From NCBI GenBank assembly GCA_934667425.1, contig CAKULV010000032.1, positions 1 through 39,549 on the forward strand: a stretch of DNA of 39,549 bases, in the 5' to 3' direction. The notes under the pieces are model-generated. The model searched no databases. It worked only from the letters and a program-made list of their open reading frames with translations, and was not told where the DNA came from. A program made the translations under genes and the position numbers. Numbering within the stretch: position 1 is the stretch's first letter; the number at the start of each line of letters is the position of its first letter. Source of the DNA: an uncultured Kiritimatiellota bacterium (GTDB lineage: Bacteria; Verrucomicrobiota; Kiritimatiellia; RFP12; UBA1067). Shown here piece after piece: positions 22,880 to 31,904 of this stretch.

Positions 22880-24261
22880 GCGACCTCTTTCCCGATGCGC
22901 CCACCTACGCCGTATCCGATGGCGACCGCCGTGCCCGTTATGCGGTAGCTCGCCTGCGTGAAGAAGTCGCCGCTGATGCAGCGCCCGGCCATGTAGAGAT
23001 TGTCGAGGTCTGCGGCCTGGCATGCCCGGAACGGTATCTGGTACGGCTGTGAACGCCTGTCGAAAGGAGATCCGGCCGGCAACACCTTGTTCATCTTCTT
23101 TGAGACGGCATGCACGTCAATGCCAAAGCTGCAGGTGGCAATCGTGTCATCAAACTTCGCGCCATCAAAACAGTCATCGACCTTCATGGTGTAGCGTCCG
23201 TGGATGCGTCGTGCGCGACGGTGGTATATCTGATCCGCCGTAGCCACAAGGCGCAACCCCCGCCATGGGCTTTCCTTCCCGGGATGCAACTGCGACTCCC
23301 TTACGAGCGCCTCGGTCATGTCCACCACTTCCCTCCTCGCCCGCATCGTCGCCTCTCCGATCGCATCCGCGTCATCGACACGCACATCGTACTCGTGGTT
23401 CGCCATGATGATGAAGAGGCCGCGGTTGACGCGGAATATCGTAGGGTTGCCGTAGGAGGGATGGATGCCAAGCCTCTCCAGCTCCTTGCGGAACTCGACC
23501 TTTGCGTCAAACACGCGCTCGCCCAGCGAATCGTAGTTCGTATGCTCGTTGCCGATGAACTTGCGTATGCCGGTGTCATCCGGCAACATGAACATCCCGA
23601 TCAGCGAAGCCGGCTGTTCTGACGAATCCCTGTCCGCGCCGCCAACGTCGAAGCCGCATCCGGCAAGCGCCGCGAGGTCCCCATCGCCCGTGCAGTCCAC
23701 AAACTTCTTCGCCGCCCAGGCCTCCCGCCCTGCCTTGGATTCAGTGATGACGGCCCGAAGGTTCCGTCCGGACGCGTCCTTGACCGCCGCGACGACGCTC
23801 GTGCCGAGCCGTATGCGGACGCCTGCCTCCTGAAGCATCTCCTCGCACACGACCTTCATATACTCCGGCTCGTAGATGAAGCAGTGGAAATCGTTTTCGG
23901 GCCTGCGCGTGCGCCTGGCCCGGTACTTGTCGAGCCGGGCAAGTATCTCATGGTCGAACGGAGAGTAGTTGAAGCCTATGAGGCATCCCAAAAGGCCGTT
24001 TGTCCATATGCCCCCCACCGTTCCCTTGGACTCGATGAGAATCACCTTCGCGCCATGCCGGGCGGCGCCTATCGCCGCCGAAATCCCGGCCGGGCCGCCG
24101 CCGGCTACAATCACGTCCGCCTCGCCCGCGACATTGAGTTCCCGCGCGGGCTCCACGATCTTGCCGCCAGTGGCGCAATTCGTGGAAGCGCATCCCGCAT
24201 CCGGCAAGCCCACAAGGCCCGCCGCGAATGCACTGCCGAAAAAGTTTCTTCTTGAGACCAT
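22870..24261 (-). CDS. Tat-exported FAD-dependent oxidoreductase (FAD_oxidored family)
   Basis: A 463-residue flavoprotein. The twin-arginine signal SRRNFFGSAFAAGL (residues 3-16) points to folded export to the periplasm. The FAD-binding Rossmann motif is ADVIVAGGGPAGISAAIGAA (48-67), ending in the acidic residue of VILIESKG. Later come KKFVDCTGDGDLAALAG and the C-terminal FAD motif (NLYMAGRCISGDFF). Family members are often linked to oxidation of sugars or cyclitols in glycan-use loci. AGAGGAGG precedes the ATG. It lies 18 bases after one DUF4838 gene and overlaps the next, so the three form an operon. The redox substrate is not predictable. Confidence 0.88.
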   Translation of the reverse strand: MVSRRNFFGSAFAAGLVGLPDAGCASTNCATGGKIVEPARELNVAGEADVIVAGGGPAGISAAIGAARHGAKVILIESKGTVGGIWTNGLLGCLIGFNYSPFDHEILARLDKYRARRTRRPENDFHCFIYEPEYMKVVCEEMLQEAGVRIRLGTSVVAAVKDASGRNLRAVITESKAGREAWAAKKFVDCTGDGDLAALAGCGFDVGGADRDSSEQPASLIGMFMLPDDTGIRKFIGNEHTNYDSLGERVFDAKVEFRKELERLGIHPSYGNPTIFRVNRGLFIIMANHEYDVRVDDADAIGEATMRARREVVDMTEALVRESQLHPGKESPWRGLRLVATADQIYHRRARRIHGRYTMKVDDCFDGAKFDDTIATCSFGIDVHAVSKKMNKVLPAGSPFDRRSQPYQIPFRACQAADLDNLYMAGRCISGDFFTQASYRITGTAVAIGYGVGGRIGKEVACR

Positions 24262-24279
24262 CTGCCCCTCCTCTAAATC

Positions 24280-26868
24280 CTACTTGAACCTCAACCTACC
24301 CATGACGTCAGGCACGTTGAACGACCTCGACTGGACATTGGGATTCCACAGCAGCAGCTCCGGCATACGCGGGCGGCCATGCATATTTGCCTGCCGCCCC
24401 ACATTGAGCCTCCACACCGTCCCTGGCTCCGGCGCGGCATCCACCCCGAGATCCGAATACGGCAAGCGCATAAACAGCTTCCATTCGCCGCCTGACACCT
24501 CGTTCCTGAGAGTCATTGCGCCGTTCCACCTGTCGTCGTCCGAACGGTAGCGCGGATCCAGCGGATCGGTCAGGTAGCCGAACCGCGCATCCCAGAAGCC
24601 GCCGTCTGTCGGGCACGCAATTACATGGACCCTCTTGCGGGCATCGACGAGCGGCGATACCATGATGTCGATGCTTTCCGTGCTCCACACCTTAGAGTCT
24701 CGCTCATTCATCCTGGTGTATGGCGCATCTTCCGCCAAATCCGTGACAACCGCAATGTAGAGTGCGTCGCCGCCGGCCAGCACCTTGAAGCGGCCCTTGG
24801 TAGCGACCTTCTCCATCTGCATCCCGCCAAGCTCCGCCCACTTCGCAGCGTTCCATGCGCCGCACTCAAAGTCAAAGCCGTCCGGCACGGAATCCGCACG
24901 TACGACTTCGTACTCCTTGATCTCCTTGCCTGGAATCACGCCGGACCTGCGCACGCTTTCCGGATCCCATCCGAAGGGAGAGCCGAGCGTCGCCAGGAGA
25001 CGCCCGTTCGTCGCCATCAGCCTTCGTTCCGCATAGTTGAATAGACGCATCTCCGGCCATCCGTCGATGGAACGCGCACGGATGCCGCCGTATGCCGGCC
25101 TTGAATCCTTTACGGTGAAGACCGAATCCATGTACCGATTGCGCTCTTCGACAAGGTCAAGCACCGGATCGAGAGTGCCTTTCGTGGGCTTTGTTCGGAA
25201 AGCCGCATATGCAGTAACCGTCTGCGCAAGGTTCTTCACGTACTCAAACTCGGTGCGCACCAATTCGATCCGCTTCTTCTGCTTGTCCGTCTTGACAAGA
25301 CGCTCTGCGGTCTTGAGTTTCCATTCCATCCGCTCAAGCACATTCGGCGAAAACACGTATGCTATCTGCGCCATGGCATCCGTATCGTATGCATCGCGGT
25401 AATCCTTCGTAGGCCTGAGCGCACCGGCATCGAGGTCGCCCTCCATGAGATTGATCCCCCTTAGCCGCTTGTCGAACGTCTCAAAGAACTCGTACATCGG
25501 AGTGGCCGCGTCAGGGCCGAACGAACGCGCACAGTACTCCTCGACCGTCTTCGCCACGTCTATCCCAGTATCGGACAGCGTGCGGTTGAAGACATAATAC
25601 GCCGGGCCTTCCAGCCCAAACAGCTCTCCATACCCACATCTGTATATGCCGCGAACGCCATTGTCTATCATCAGCTTGGCGAAATCCCGGCATCGCATCC
25701 AGCTGCGCTTCGGGCAGAATCCAAGCGGCTGGTACGACCCCCACATGTAGATGTATGCGACGAACCCGCAAGGAACGTCATATGCCCTCCATTCGTCCAG
25801 CTGCTTCTGGCTAAGGTGGCACAGCTCGACCATAACGTTGGACGGAAACTTGCGAAAAGTCTTCGGAGGCTCAAGCGTCGCGGAATAGCAGAGGATGTTG
25901 ACAACCTTGCCGGGACGTTCCTTCAGGATGCGCTCTGCGATCTGGCGATGGAGTATCCACAGCTTTTCCCCGATGTATTCTGCGCCAGGGCCTCCGAACG
26001 CCTTGCAACTGTCGCACTCACAAAACTGCCACCCGTCCTGCTGTGCGAGCTGTACGACATCCGCACCGTCATCGAAGCGGCGGATCAGCTCATCGACCAT
26101 CAGCTGCTGCACTTCTGGATTGGAGATGCACAATGTGGGATTCTTCTCGTCCGACCCAACACGCTTTCCGCCAACGAGGCCAAAGTATTCTGGATGCGCC
26201 TTGAAGTACTTTGATGGTGGACACGCCTTTGGATACGAATGGCCGCCATATGAGTAGTACGCCCCGGAGCGGAATATGTTGTTCGCGTAATCGTAGAGCG
26301 AAGACTTCAGCGAAGGGACGGGGCCATACTCAAGCTTGGGATTCTCGCGTGAGCATATGCCGTCCGGCACGACGATCCGATCCTTCTTCGGCACATCCGT
26401 TCCGATATCGCCCGGCGCGAGGAAACGAACGTCCATGTATTCCTCCATGAATCTTGCCACCGCCTTTACGGTCGGCATCGGAGACGTCGCGGGGGTGTTG
26501 GACATCTTTCCCATGTGTATGGCACGGTCATGTCCGAACAGGTACACGCTGCCGCCCTTCTCTGCGATCACGTTGTCAAAGCGTTCGAGCGGACGCTCAA
26601 GACGGATTCCGGCCGCATCCGCAGCGGCCTCGCCAAGATAAATTGCGGGGACGCCATTTGTCGCCTTGTCGGCCGCGACGACCTTGAGGTCCAGTCCCGT
26701 CGATTCCCGGAACGCCATCGCAAACGACTCTGCGCACTTGCGCAGCGACGAGGAAAGTCCGCTCGTCTCATGTGGCGGAACAACTATTTTCCAATTCCCA
26801 TCCACCGTTACGGCCTGCGCGGCCATCATTGAAGCCGCGACCGCCGCCAAGCACAATGCACCCTTCAT
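24280..26868 (-). CDS. Secreted DUF4838 protein with C-terminal CBM9-like domain
   Basis: An 862-residue exported protein: signal peptide (1-19, ending MMAAQAV), an alpha/beta N-domain (about 22-165), a DUF4838 domain with GYGELFGLEGPAYYVFNRTL and the cysteine motif CECDSC (C283, C285, C288), and a C-terminal domain (about 680-862) resembling family-9 carbohydrate-binding modules (FDFECGAWNAAKWAELGGM, TESIDIMVSP, WRLNVGRQANMHGRP). The shared plan with the DUF4838 protein two genes downstream, but a different C-terminal module, suggests different targets on the same polymer. AAAGGAC precedes the ATG. It begins 22 bases after the beta-helix gene. Confidence 0.82.
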   Translation of the reverse strand: MKGALCLAAVAASMMAAQAVTVDGNWKIVVPPHETSGLSSSLRKCAESFAMAFRESTGLDLKVVAADKATNGVPAIYLGEAAADAAGIRLERPLERFDNVIAEKGGSVYLFGHDRAIHMGKMSNTPATSPMPTVKAVARFMEEYMDVRFLAPGDIGTDVPKKDRIVVPDGICSRENPKLEYGPVPSLKSSLYDYANNIFRSGAYYSYGGHSYPKACPPSKYFKAHPEYFGLVGGKRVGSDEKNPTLCISNPEVQQLMVDELIRRFDDGADVVQLAQQDGWQFCECDSCKAFGGPGAEYIGEKLWILHRQIAERILKERPGKVVNILCYSATLEPPKTFRKFPSNVMVELCHLSQKQLDEWRAYDVPCGFVAYIYMWGSYQPLGFCPKRSWMRCRDFAKLMIDNGVRGIYRCGYGELFGLEGPAYYVFNRTLSDTGIDVAKTVEEYCARSFGPDAATPMYEFFETFDKRLRGINLMEGDLDAGALRPTKDYRDAYDTDAMAQIAYVFSPNVLERMEWKLKTAERLVKTDKQKKRIELVRTEFEYVKNLAQTVTAYAAFRTKPTKGTLDPVLDLVEERNRYMDSVFTVKDSRPAYGGIRARSIDGWPEMRLFNYAERRLMATNGRLLATLGSPFGWDPESVRRSGVIPGKEIKEYEVVRADSVPDGFDFECGAWNAAKWAELGGMQMEKVATKGRFKVLAGGDALYIAVVTDLAEDAPYTRMNERDSKVWSTESIDIMVSPLVDARKRVHVIACPTDGGFWDARFGYLTDPLDPRYRSDDDRWNGAMTLRNEVSGGEWKLFMRLPYSDLGVDAAPEPGTVWRLNVGRQANMHGRPRMPELLLWNPNVQSRSFNVPDVMGRLRFK

Positions 26869-26890
26869 GTCACGTCCTTTCTGTTTCTCG

Positions 26891-28927
26891 TCAACGGAAA
26901 GAGAATATGAACCCCATTCCCGGAAACGCCCCCTGATAGCATCCGATATCGACCTTGCCATTCACGGCTCTCGGATAACGATCGCTTCTGCGTATGTCAT
27001 TTGCGGAATACATCCAATCCTGGACGATGCCCCTGCCAAGCGCCGGAGAAGTCGTCTTGAGCCGATACGGGTCTTCATCCTCCATGCAGAACCTTGCCTC
27101 CACCCCGGTTATGCAGTTCGAACAGGCGTACTTCAGTGCATCAAGGCTTCCAGGGGACCTCAGGATCTTGATCAGGCAGTTCTCGAACCGCAGATTCATG
27201 TAGCCAGTCCTCAAATCGCTCGCGGTCACGCCATCATCCGTGAAGTTATCGGAGAAGATGCAGTTCACGGCCTCGAACTTGGCGTTGCTTTCGTCCGTAT
27301 ACCCGGCATGCGTATATGGCACGCGGTTCCCCGCGACAGTGCAGGACGAAAGGACAGTTGTCTTGTTTTTCGCTGCGGAGAACAGGGAGCCGAATCCCTT
27401 ATGCATGTTCTGGCCGACGAAGAGGCAATTCGTGAAAAAGCCATGGCTTACGACGAGATGCGTGGCCCCTTCAAACCACAAGTCCCCATCAAGCGCCATC
27501 GCATTCGCCCCTTCTGCGATGACGTTCCCATTGGTATATCCGCAGATTACCGTGTCGACTATGGGCAGCCCCTGCGGATCCACTGCGGCTTCGTAAATTG
27601 AACATCCATGGAGCTCGGTGCCACGTACCGCTCCCCCCTTCGCGAGACTCGCGTTATTGGAGATTACGCACTCCGTCGCAACACCGCCGCATACGCCGGA
27701 ACCGAGCGTCTCAACGATGTTGTTCATCACGACACAGCGCGTGAGCGTAGAGCCGTACGCGCCGCCGCCCTGCGTGTTCTTGCAGACCCCCGTCAACGCA
27801 TTGCCGTCGATCATCACGTCCTCTGCGGTGGACTTGTATATGCCTCCGCCATATGAGTAGACAGTCTTGGCCTCATTGTCGATGATGTTCCGGTTCATCG
27901 TCACGCGCCCACGCACCATCTTCGCGCAGGCGACCCCGCCGCCCATAGTCTCCGCATCCTTGTTCTGGACTACATTGTTGCTGACGACGCAATCCGCAAG
28001 CAAGTACCTGTTGGCATATGTGCCGTCGCCGTATACGCCACCCCCTGCCACGCTCGCCGAATTGCCGGAGACGAGGCATCCGCTCATGAGGCAGGCGCTG
28101 GCGCCTCCGCCGGAAACGCCCGCAATGTTGCCGACGAGTTCGCAACCCTCAAGCCTCGCGTTCATCGCGGCGCCGCCGTTCGCCGTGGCGACGTTGTTGC
28201 TGAACACGCAGTTGACGGCGCTCCCGCCGGCGATCGCGCCGCCATTCTTCGCATGGTTGCCGACGAAAACGCAGTTGGTCAGGTTGTTGTTGTAGACCGC
28301 GCCGCCGTCAGAAGCCGCAGTGTTGCCAACGAAACGGCAGCGCTCAACCCACGGCGTCGCGCCGTATACTGCGCCACCCGCGCCGGAAACGGCGTTGCCG
28401 GAGAACTCACAGTCCATCCAATGGCCGCCGGTAACGATCCCCGACGTTGCCGAGCAACACGTGACGACAACGTTCGAATACGTTGAGTTCTTGTTGACGT
28501 TGCCAAAAACCCCCTTCGAGTTTGCGGAGACGTTGCAGTTCGAAACCGTAAGGTCACGCATCACGCCGGCGTAGTTGTACACAAACTGCCTTGACGGGTC
28601 GCAATCCGCGTTCTTGCGGTAGAGAACCACGTCCCGCGGATCTCCGGTCTCGCCACGCACGGTGAAATAGGAAAGGCCAAGATGCGCATTCGAGTCCATC
28701 AGCTCGCCTATGCTCTGATTGTAATACTGGACATTCAGGTCATCGACCGCGTACTCTCCTTTCTTCAGGATGATGGTGTCGGAGGCGCTATGCCTCAGAT
28801 TCATCTGCTCAAGCGCATCCTTCAGCTGAGCTGCCGTCTCTACGGCAATCGTATCGCCACGTGCGCCGAAGGCCGCCAAGGCAAGCATCAGCGACGCGCC
28901 GGCACGAACATGTCCCGTTGATTTCAT
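26891..28927 (-). CDS. Secreted right-handed beta-helix protein with PMP-like repeats
   Basis: A 678-residue protein with a signal peptide (1-24, ending FGARGDT). It has more than ten degenerate repeats of the type C-x-F-x-G-N-x-A-x-x-x-G-G-A-V (for example CRFVGNTAASDGGAVYNNN and CVFVGNHAKNGGAIAGG), as in chlamydial polymorphic membrane proteins and parallel beta-helix lyases or adhesins. It ends in a compact domain (ALGRGIVQDWMYSANDIRR, RYPRAVNGKVDIGCYQGAF) common at the end of such helices. No autotransporter barrel follows. A role in binding or cleaving a polysaccharide is plausible given the downstream DUF4838 genes. GGAAAGGAG lies about 11 bases before the ATG at 28927. Expression may be controlled by the dyad in the divergent promoter region. 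Confidence 0.82.
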   Translation of the reverse strand: MKSTGHVRAGASLMLALAAFGARGDTIAVETAAQLKDALEQMNLRHSASDTIILKKGEYAVDDLNVQYYNQSIGELMDSNAHLGLSYFTVRGETGDPRDVVLYRKNADCDPSRQFVYNYAGVMRDLTVSNCNVSANSKGVFGNVNKNSTYSNVVVTCCSATSGIVTGGHWMDCEFSGNAVSGAGGAVYGATPWVERCRFVGNTAASDGGAVYNNNLTNCVFVGNHAKNGGAIAGGSAVNCVFSNNVATANGGAAMNARLEGCELVGNIAGVSGGGASACLMSGCLVSGNSASVAGGGVYGDGTYANRYLLADCVVSNNVVQNKDAETMGGGVACAKMVRGRVTMNRNIIDNEAKTVYSYGGGIYKSTAEDVMIDGNALTGVCKNTQGGGAYGSTLTRCVVMNNIVETLGSGVCGGVATECVISNNASLAKGGAVRGTELHGCSIYEAAVDPQGLPIVDTVICGYTNGNVIAEGANAMALDGDLWFEGATHLVVSHGFFTNCLFVGQNMHKGFGSLFSAAKNKTTVLSSCTVAGNRVPYTHAGYTDESNAKFEAVNCIFSDNFTDDGVTASDLRTGYMNLRFENCLIKILRSPGSLDALKYACSNCITGVEARFCMEDEDPYRLKTTSPALGRGIVQDWMYSANDIRRSDRYPRAVNGKVDIGCYQGAFPGMGFIFSFR

Positions 28928-29010
28928 TTTGCTATCCGCTCCTTTCCAAGTTGACATCCGTCAATCGGTGCAGTCCACCGCCCAGCACCTTATCCGAGTC
29001 GTTGGCCTTG

Positions 29011-29087
29011 AGTATAGTTGACCTTCGCAAGAAAATCCAGTCCCCCATGTGGGGGACAGACATGCCGGGGAGGATATGTTGTATACT
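29011..29087. promoter_or_regulatory. Divergent promoters around an 18-bp dyad operator candidate
   Basis: The minus-strand -10 TATACT (29016 to 29011, weak -35 TGGATT at 29039-29034) faces the beta-helix gene. The plus-strand -10 TATACT (29082-29087, -35 position 29059-29064) faces the sensor kinase. Exactly between the two -35 positions sits GTCCCCCATGTGGGGGAC (29040-29057), two perfect 8-base arms around TG. A regulator bound here could control both directions. Confidence 0.6.
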
Positions 29088-29094
29088 ATGCGAC

Positions 29095-31224
29095 ATGAAG
29101 GCACGATTTCTCACACTTATTTCAAGCGCGTTCCTTGCCGGTGCGCTTGCCGCAGCGACGAACGCCATCCGCACGGCGAGCGGCCTTGCCTCGGCGCTGG
29201 AGGCCGGGTCGGAGGGCATGTATTTCGACCTGACAGGCAGGGTCGCGTTCATCGCCGGGCCATACAAGAGCCGCTTCATCCTCGAGAACCATGGAGGCTT
29301 TGCGCCGATCATGCTGCGCCGCGTGATGCTGAACAAGATTCCCCTCGCCGCCGGAGACCGCTTACACGTTGTCGGTCGTACCGAATTCCGCAAAGGCCGT
29401 GAGGTATGGCCGGTCTGCCATTCCCTCGACCGCTTCGGACCCGGCGATGCGCCGGAGCCGATCCCCGTCGCCATCGGCGAAATCGACTGGCCGGCATTCC
29501 GGTACAGGACGATAGAGCTGCGCGGCACGGTGCTGGACGTATTCCGCGACGAGATTGACCTCCAGTTCGTATACGTCGCGATGCAGTGCGAACGCGAGAC
29601 TGTCACGCTGTCCTTCACCGATGACGGGGACGGCCGCGGAAGGCTCCTGGACCTTATCGGCCGCGAAGTCGCCGCCGTATGCTCATGCGATCCGGGGACG
29701 TCCTCCTCACACGCCTCACGCATCCACCTCGACACAGTGTTCACAACGACGGGGCCGGAGGCATTCCGCCTGGTTGAGCCGACCCCGTCGGACCCTTTCG
29801 GCGTTCCGGAGCTTGAGCGTGGCGTCACCAGCGCCACAATCGACCGCCTTAGCCGACGGCGCCTGACAGGAAGGGTCCTCGCCGTATGGCAGCGGAGCCA
29901 TTTCCTGCTACGCACTACGGATGGATACATCTCCAGGGTCGACCTCGCCGAGCGGGAACCGCCGGCCTACGGAACGAGCGTGGAGGTCTCGGGATTCCCC
30001 GAGACCGACCTCTACAATCTCAACCTCTCGCGCGCAATCTGGAGGACGTCCGCACTAAGGCTGTCCGCCGAACCGCCGCCCGAGCCCATCAGGCCAGACG
30101 TCCTTAGGCGCAACCGAAACGGGGCCCCCGGCATCAATACCGACTACCACGGGAGGCCTATCCGAATGCGCGGCATCGTGACCGACATCCCGTCGCAGGC
30201 TTCGGGGCGCTTCGGCCTCAACTGCGGCGGCGACCGCGTTACCATCGACGTCAGCGCCACGCCCGAAGCATTCGGACGGGTGGAAGCGGGAAGCGTCGCA
30301 GAGGTCAGCGGCATCTGCCTCATGGAGAGCAGGAACTGGTATCCTCGCGCCCCCTTCCCCCATGTTGAAGGCTACTCTATCATCGTCCGCACTCCGGACG
30401 ACATCCGCACTCTCGCCCACCCACCGTGGTGGACTCCCAAACGGCTCGCGCTGGCAATCGCCGCCCTCGTGGCGACCCTGCTCGGTAGCCTTGTCTGGAT
30501 TTTTGCGCTGCGCAGACTCGCCGAGCGGCGCGGGCGGGCGCTGGCGATGGAGCGCCTTGGGCACATTGAGTCCGAGCTCAAGGTACACGAGCGCACACGC
30601 CTCGCCGTGGAGCTGCACGACTCCATCGCCCAGAACCTCGCTGGGGTCTCCATGGAACTTGACGCCGCCAGGGAAATGGATGCGGACCTGCCGCCCGGCG
30701 TCCAGCGCCATCTCGCGCGAGCCTCTCGCACCCTCGACTCCTGCCGCGTTGAGATGCGGAACTGCCTCTGGGACCTGCGCAGCCAGGCATTGGAGGAGCA
30801 GGACATGAACAAGGCCATTCGGCTTACGCTTAACCACGCGGCCGACAACGTTCGCACGTCAATACGCTTCAACGTCCCACGCGAACGGCTCACTGACAAT
30901 ACGGCCCACATCCTTCTGCGCATCATCCGCGAACTGACCACCAACGCCATTCGCCACGGGCGCGCCACCGACATCCATATAGCCGGCTGCATAGACGATG
31001 GGCAACTGCTTTTCTCCGTCCGCGACAACGGCTGCGGATTTGACCCTGAAGCGGCGCCGGGCGTAGCCGAGGGGCATTTCGGGCTTCTCGGCATTCGCGA
31101 ACGCATCGAACTTCTCGGCGGCGAACTGTCGATAAAAAGCGGCGTCGGTGAAGGGACCAAGATATCCATCCGACTGAAGCTGCCGTCGGAGGAATCAGGC
31201 GGCAACCACATTGTCAGCAAATAA
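29095..31224 (+). CDS. NarL-type sensor histidine kinase with large periplasmic sensor
   Basis: A 709-residue membrane kinase: signal or first membrane segment (1-20), a periplasmic part of about 430 residues, one membrane helix (about 452-475, LAIAALVATLLGSLVWIFAL), a HisKA_3 dimerisation region with phospho-acceptor H508 (VELHDSIAQNLAGVSMEL), and a HATPase domain (IIRELTTNAIRHG, VRDNGCGFDP, GHFGLLGIRERIELLGGEL). The periplasmic part holds four OB-fold-like repeats spaced about 100 residues apart (starting near 43, 139, 256 and 356; for example ELRGTVLDVF, LTGRVLAVW, MRGIVTDI). The ATG at 29095 lies 7 bases after a TATACT box and has no close ribosome-binding site: leaderless. The cognate regulator follows 10 bases later. 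Confidence 0.88.
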   Translation: MKARFLTLISSAFLAGALAAATNAIRTASGLASALEAGSEGMYFDLTGRVAFIAGPYKSRFILENHGGFAPIMLRRVMLNKIPLAAGDRLHVVGRTEFRKGREVWPVCHSLDRFGPGDAPEPIPVAIGEIDWPAFRYRTIELRGTVLDVFRDEIDLQFVYVAMQCERETVTLSFTDDGDGRGRLLDLIGREVAAVCSCDPGTSSSHASRIHLDTVFTTTGPEAFRLVEPTPSDPFGVPELERGVTSATIDRLSRRRLTGRVLAVWQRSHFLLRTTDGYISRVDLAEREPPAYGTSVEVSGFPETDLYNLNLSRAIWRTSALRLSAEPPPEPIRPDVLRRNRNGAPGINTDYHGRPIRMRGIVTDIPSQASGRFGLNCGGDRVTIDVSATPEAFGRVEAGSVAEVSGICLMESRNWYPRAPFPHVEGYSIIVRTPDDIRTLAHPPWWTPKRLALAIAALVATLLGSLVWIFALRRLAERRGRALAMERLGHIESELKVHERTRLAVELHDSIAQNLAGVSMELDAAREMDADLPPGVQRHLARASRTLDSCRVEMRNCLWDLRSQALEEQDMNKAIRLTLNHAADNVRTSIRFNVPRERLTDNTAHILLRIIRELTTNAIRHGRATDIHIAGCIDDGQLLFSVRDNGCGFDPEAAPGVAEGHFGLLGIRERIELLGGELSIKSGVGEGTKISIRLKLPSEESGGNHIVSK

Positions 31225-31234
31225 GGACGGGAAG

Positions 31235-31873
31235 ATGAAAGACGTGAAATCAACGGGCACAATCAAGGTCCTGATCGCCGATGACCACGCGATCGTGCGC
31301 ATGGGGCTTGCATCGCTGCTCGGCGCGAAGAGCGACATCGAAGTCGTAGGCGAGGCGAGCAACGGAGAGATGGCCGTCCGCAACGCACTGAAGACAGGGC
31401 CTGACGTGATAGTCATGGATCTGATGATGCCAAAGATGGATGGCGTCGAGGCCACCTGCGAACTGCACAAGAAAATGCCTTCCGCCAGGGTGCTGCTGCT
31501 GACGACCTTCGGCACATCAGACCGACTCGTGCGGGCGCTTGAGGCCGGTGCCGCCGGCGCCATAATGAAGAGCACGACAAACTCCGCCCTGATCGCCGCC
31601 ATCCGGTCTGTCGCCGCAGGGAAGCGCGTCATCGACGAGGACATAAGGCGGTTGGTTGCCGAGGCATACGAAACCAGGGAGCTCTCGCCGCAGCAAGCCA
31701 AAATACTCGAATCGATCACGCGCGGCCTCACAAACCGCGAGATCGCCAGCCAATTCAGCATCAGCCCGGAGAGCGTCAAGACCCAGATCGCCCGCCTCCT
31801 GGAGAAGATCGGCGCGGCAAACCGCTCCGAAGCGGCGTCCATCGCCATCAAGAAACATATGCTGAAACTCTGA
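31235..31873 (+). CDS. NarL/FixJ-family response regulator
   Basis: A 212-residue regulator with a receiver domain (phospho-acceptor D62 in VIVMDLMMPKMDG, acidic pair in IADDHAIV, LLLTTF and the lysine in AIMKS) and a C-terminal LuxR-type helix-turn-helix (LSPQQAKILESITRGLTNRE, then SVKTQIARLLEKIGAANRSE). It is the partner of the upstream kinase, 10 bases away. The ATG at 31235 is preceded by GGACGGGAAG; an earlier TTG at 31211 overlaps the kinase gene and is less likely. It is the best candidate to bind the 18-bp dyad at 29040-29057 and so control both its own operon and the beta-helix/DUF4838 locus. Confidence 0.93.
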   Translation: MKDVKSTGTIKVLIADDHAIVRMGLASLLGAKSDIEVVGEASNGEMAVRNALKTGPDVIVMDLMMPKMDGVEATCELHKKMPSARVLLLTTFGTSDRLVRALEAGAAGAIMKSTTNSALIAAIRSVAAGKRVIDEDIRRLVAEAYETRELSPQQAKILESITRGLTNREIASQFSISPESVKTQIARLLEKIGAANRSEAASIAIKKHMLKL

Positions 31874-31876
31874 GCG

Positions 31877-31904
31877 GCCATTGCCTCGCCTGCCAGGCAA
31901 TGGC
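31877..31904. terminator. Bidirectional hairpin between convergent response-regulator genes
   Basis: GCCATTGCCT (31877-31886) and AGGCAATGGC (31895-31904) form a perfect 10-base stem with an 8-base loop. It lies exactly between the stops of the NarL-type regulator (plus) and the OmpR-type regulator (minus). No T run follows, so it may act as a transcript-end stabiliser or factor-dependent terminator. Confidence 0.6.

Noticed and set aside
27600..28560. Repetitive DNA inside the beta-helix gene as a possible non-coding repeat array
   Set aside because: The periodicity is explained by the coded C-x-F-x-G-N-x-A-x-G-G repeats of the beta-helix protein.
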